From positions 344,001 to 408,000 of the forward strand of contig JABTUZ010000002.1 in assembly GCA_015075105.1 (NCBI GenBank): 64,000 nucleotides of DNA. Direction: 5' to 3'. Positions 63,838-64,000 of this stretch are shown piece after piece (positions within the stretch are counted from its first letter, which is position 1; every line of letters begins with the position of its first letter). The notes beneath the pieces were generated by a model. It saw only the letters and a program-made list of their open reading frames with translations. It was not told the DNA's origin and did not search any database. The position numbers and the translations under genes were made by a program. The DNA comes from Leptospiraceae bacterium. Its GTDB lineage: Bacteria; Spirochaetota; Leptospiria; Leptospirales; Leptospiraceae.

Positions 63838-64000
63838 GTGAAATACTTACTCATACTCATCGTATTTCTAACTTCGTGTAAAACCTTTGTATCGGTAAAT
63901 CGACTTCCTGACGATTCTATTCGAATTTGTTTTTGGAATGTAAAAAATCTTTCAGAAGGAGGATTAAAAAGAAAGACTAAAGGAGCTTATATTTTAGACT
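63838..64000 (+). CDS. Lipoprotein, start of an endonuclease/exonuclease/phosphatase-like protein (truncated)
   Basis: From GTG 63838, with GGAGG about ten bases upstream. The peptide MKYLLILIVFLTSCKTF is a lipoprotein signal with Cys14. RICFWNVKNLSEGGLKRKT after it resembles the opening strand of EEP-superfamily nucleases or phosphatases (xxWNVxNL). The remainder lies outside the window, so this is a hint only. Confidence 0.6.
   Translation, partial: MKYLLILIVFLTSCKTFVSVNRLPDDSIRICFWNVKNLSEGGLKRKTKGAYILD

Overview
The window looks like a chromosomal segment of a low-G+C spirochaete of the Leptospiraceae, in or near Leptospira. The best markers are a clear LipL41 outer-membrane lipoprotein with a Lep-like partner downstream, a DUF1564 gene plus two wrecked copies (a family I know only from Leptospira), a very long SpiroCoCo-type coiled-coil protein, lipoproteins with loose spirochaetal lipoboxes, a PilZ protein and STAS anti-sigma antagonists. 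Identities rest on motif recognition; no search was run.

Layout. 1-3950 is an accessory zone: an end-truncated STAS gene, a recombinase-like protein lacking catalytic residues, small toxin-antitoxin-like genes (RHH, DUF2442, frameshifted DUF4160), a dispersed repeat, two dead DUF1564 copies and an IS3-family fragment. 4088-10912 is a five-gene type III restriction-modification operon (mod, a 52-residue EFD-repeat gene, KilA-N, GxxExxY, res). It looks richer in G+C than its surroundings, lacks Shine-Dalgarno leaders and carries short palindromes inside its reading frames, which suggests transfer, perhaps from Bacteroidetes. 11198-12301 holds three tandem copies of the dispersed repeat, one small gene and gene debris.

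12302-28657 is mostly ordinary chromosome: alpha/beta hydrolase, lipoprotein, VWA protein, STAS, patatin, holA, PilZ, galactokinase, a uracil-DNA glycosylase/photoproduct-lyase pair, M23 peptidase, CPBP protease, cutA, phosphoesterase, two enoyl-CoA hydratases and dcd. 28658-29466 repeats the repeat-plus-DUF1564 module, here intact. 29537-40235 holds a CBS protein, lep-like/lipL41, moeA, a split 2-hydroxyacyl-CoA dehydratase activase pair, an ECF sigma-factor operon and hemolysin III. 40353-43265 is a single-chain MmeI-like restriction-methylation enzyme. 43481-46252 is a copper-resistance operon (copA, copZ-like, csoR) with a putative CsoR operator between -35 and -10, followed by a partial duplication of the 3' end of a tRNA-Arg gene. 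46510-64000 holds housekeeping and envelope genes: an XPB-like helicase-associated protein, an ABC1 kinase broken by an in-frame stop, valS, purD, SpiroCoCo, two methyltransferases, bactofilin with a LysM-M23 peptidase, and two lipoproteins.

Cross-cutting signals worth attention: (i) several genes have a -10 hexamer exactly six bases before the ATG, predicting leaderless mRNAs; (ii) the type III operon contains coding palindromes, including a tiny gene built around repeated EFD motifs; (iii) a repeat of about 165 bp accompanies DUF1564 genes.
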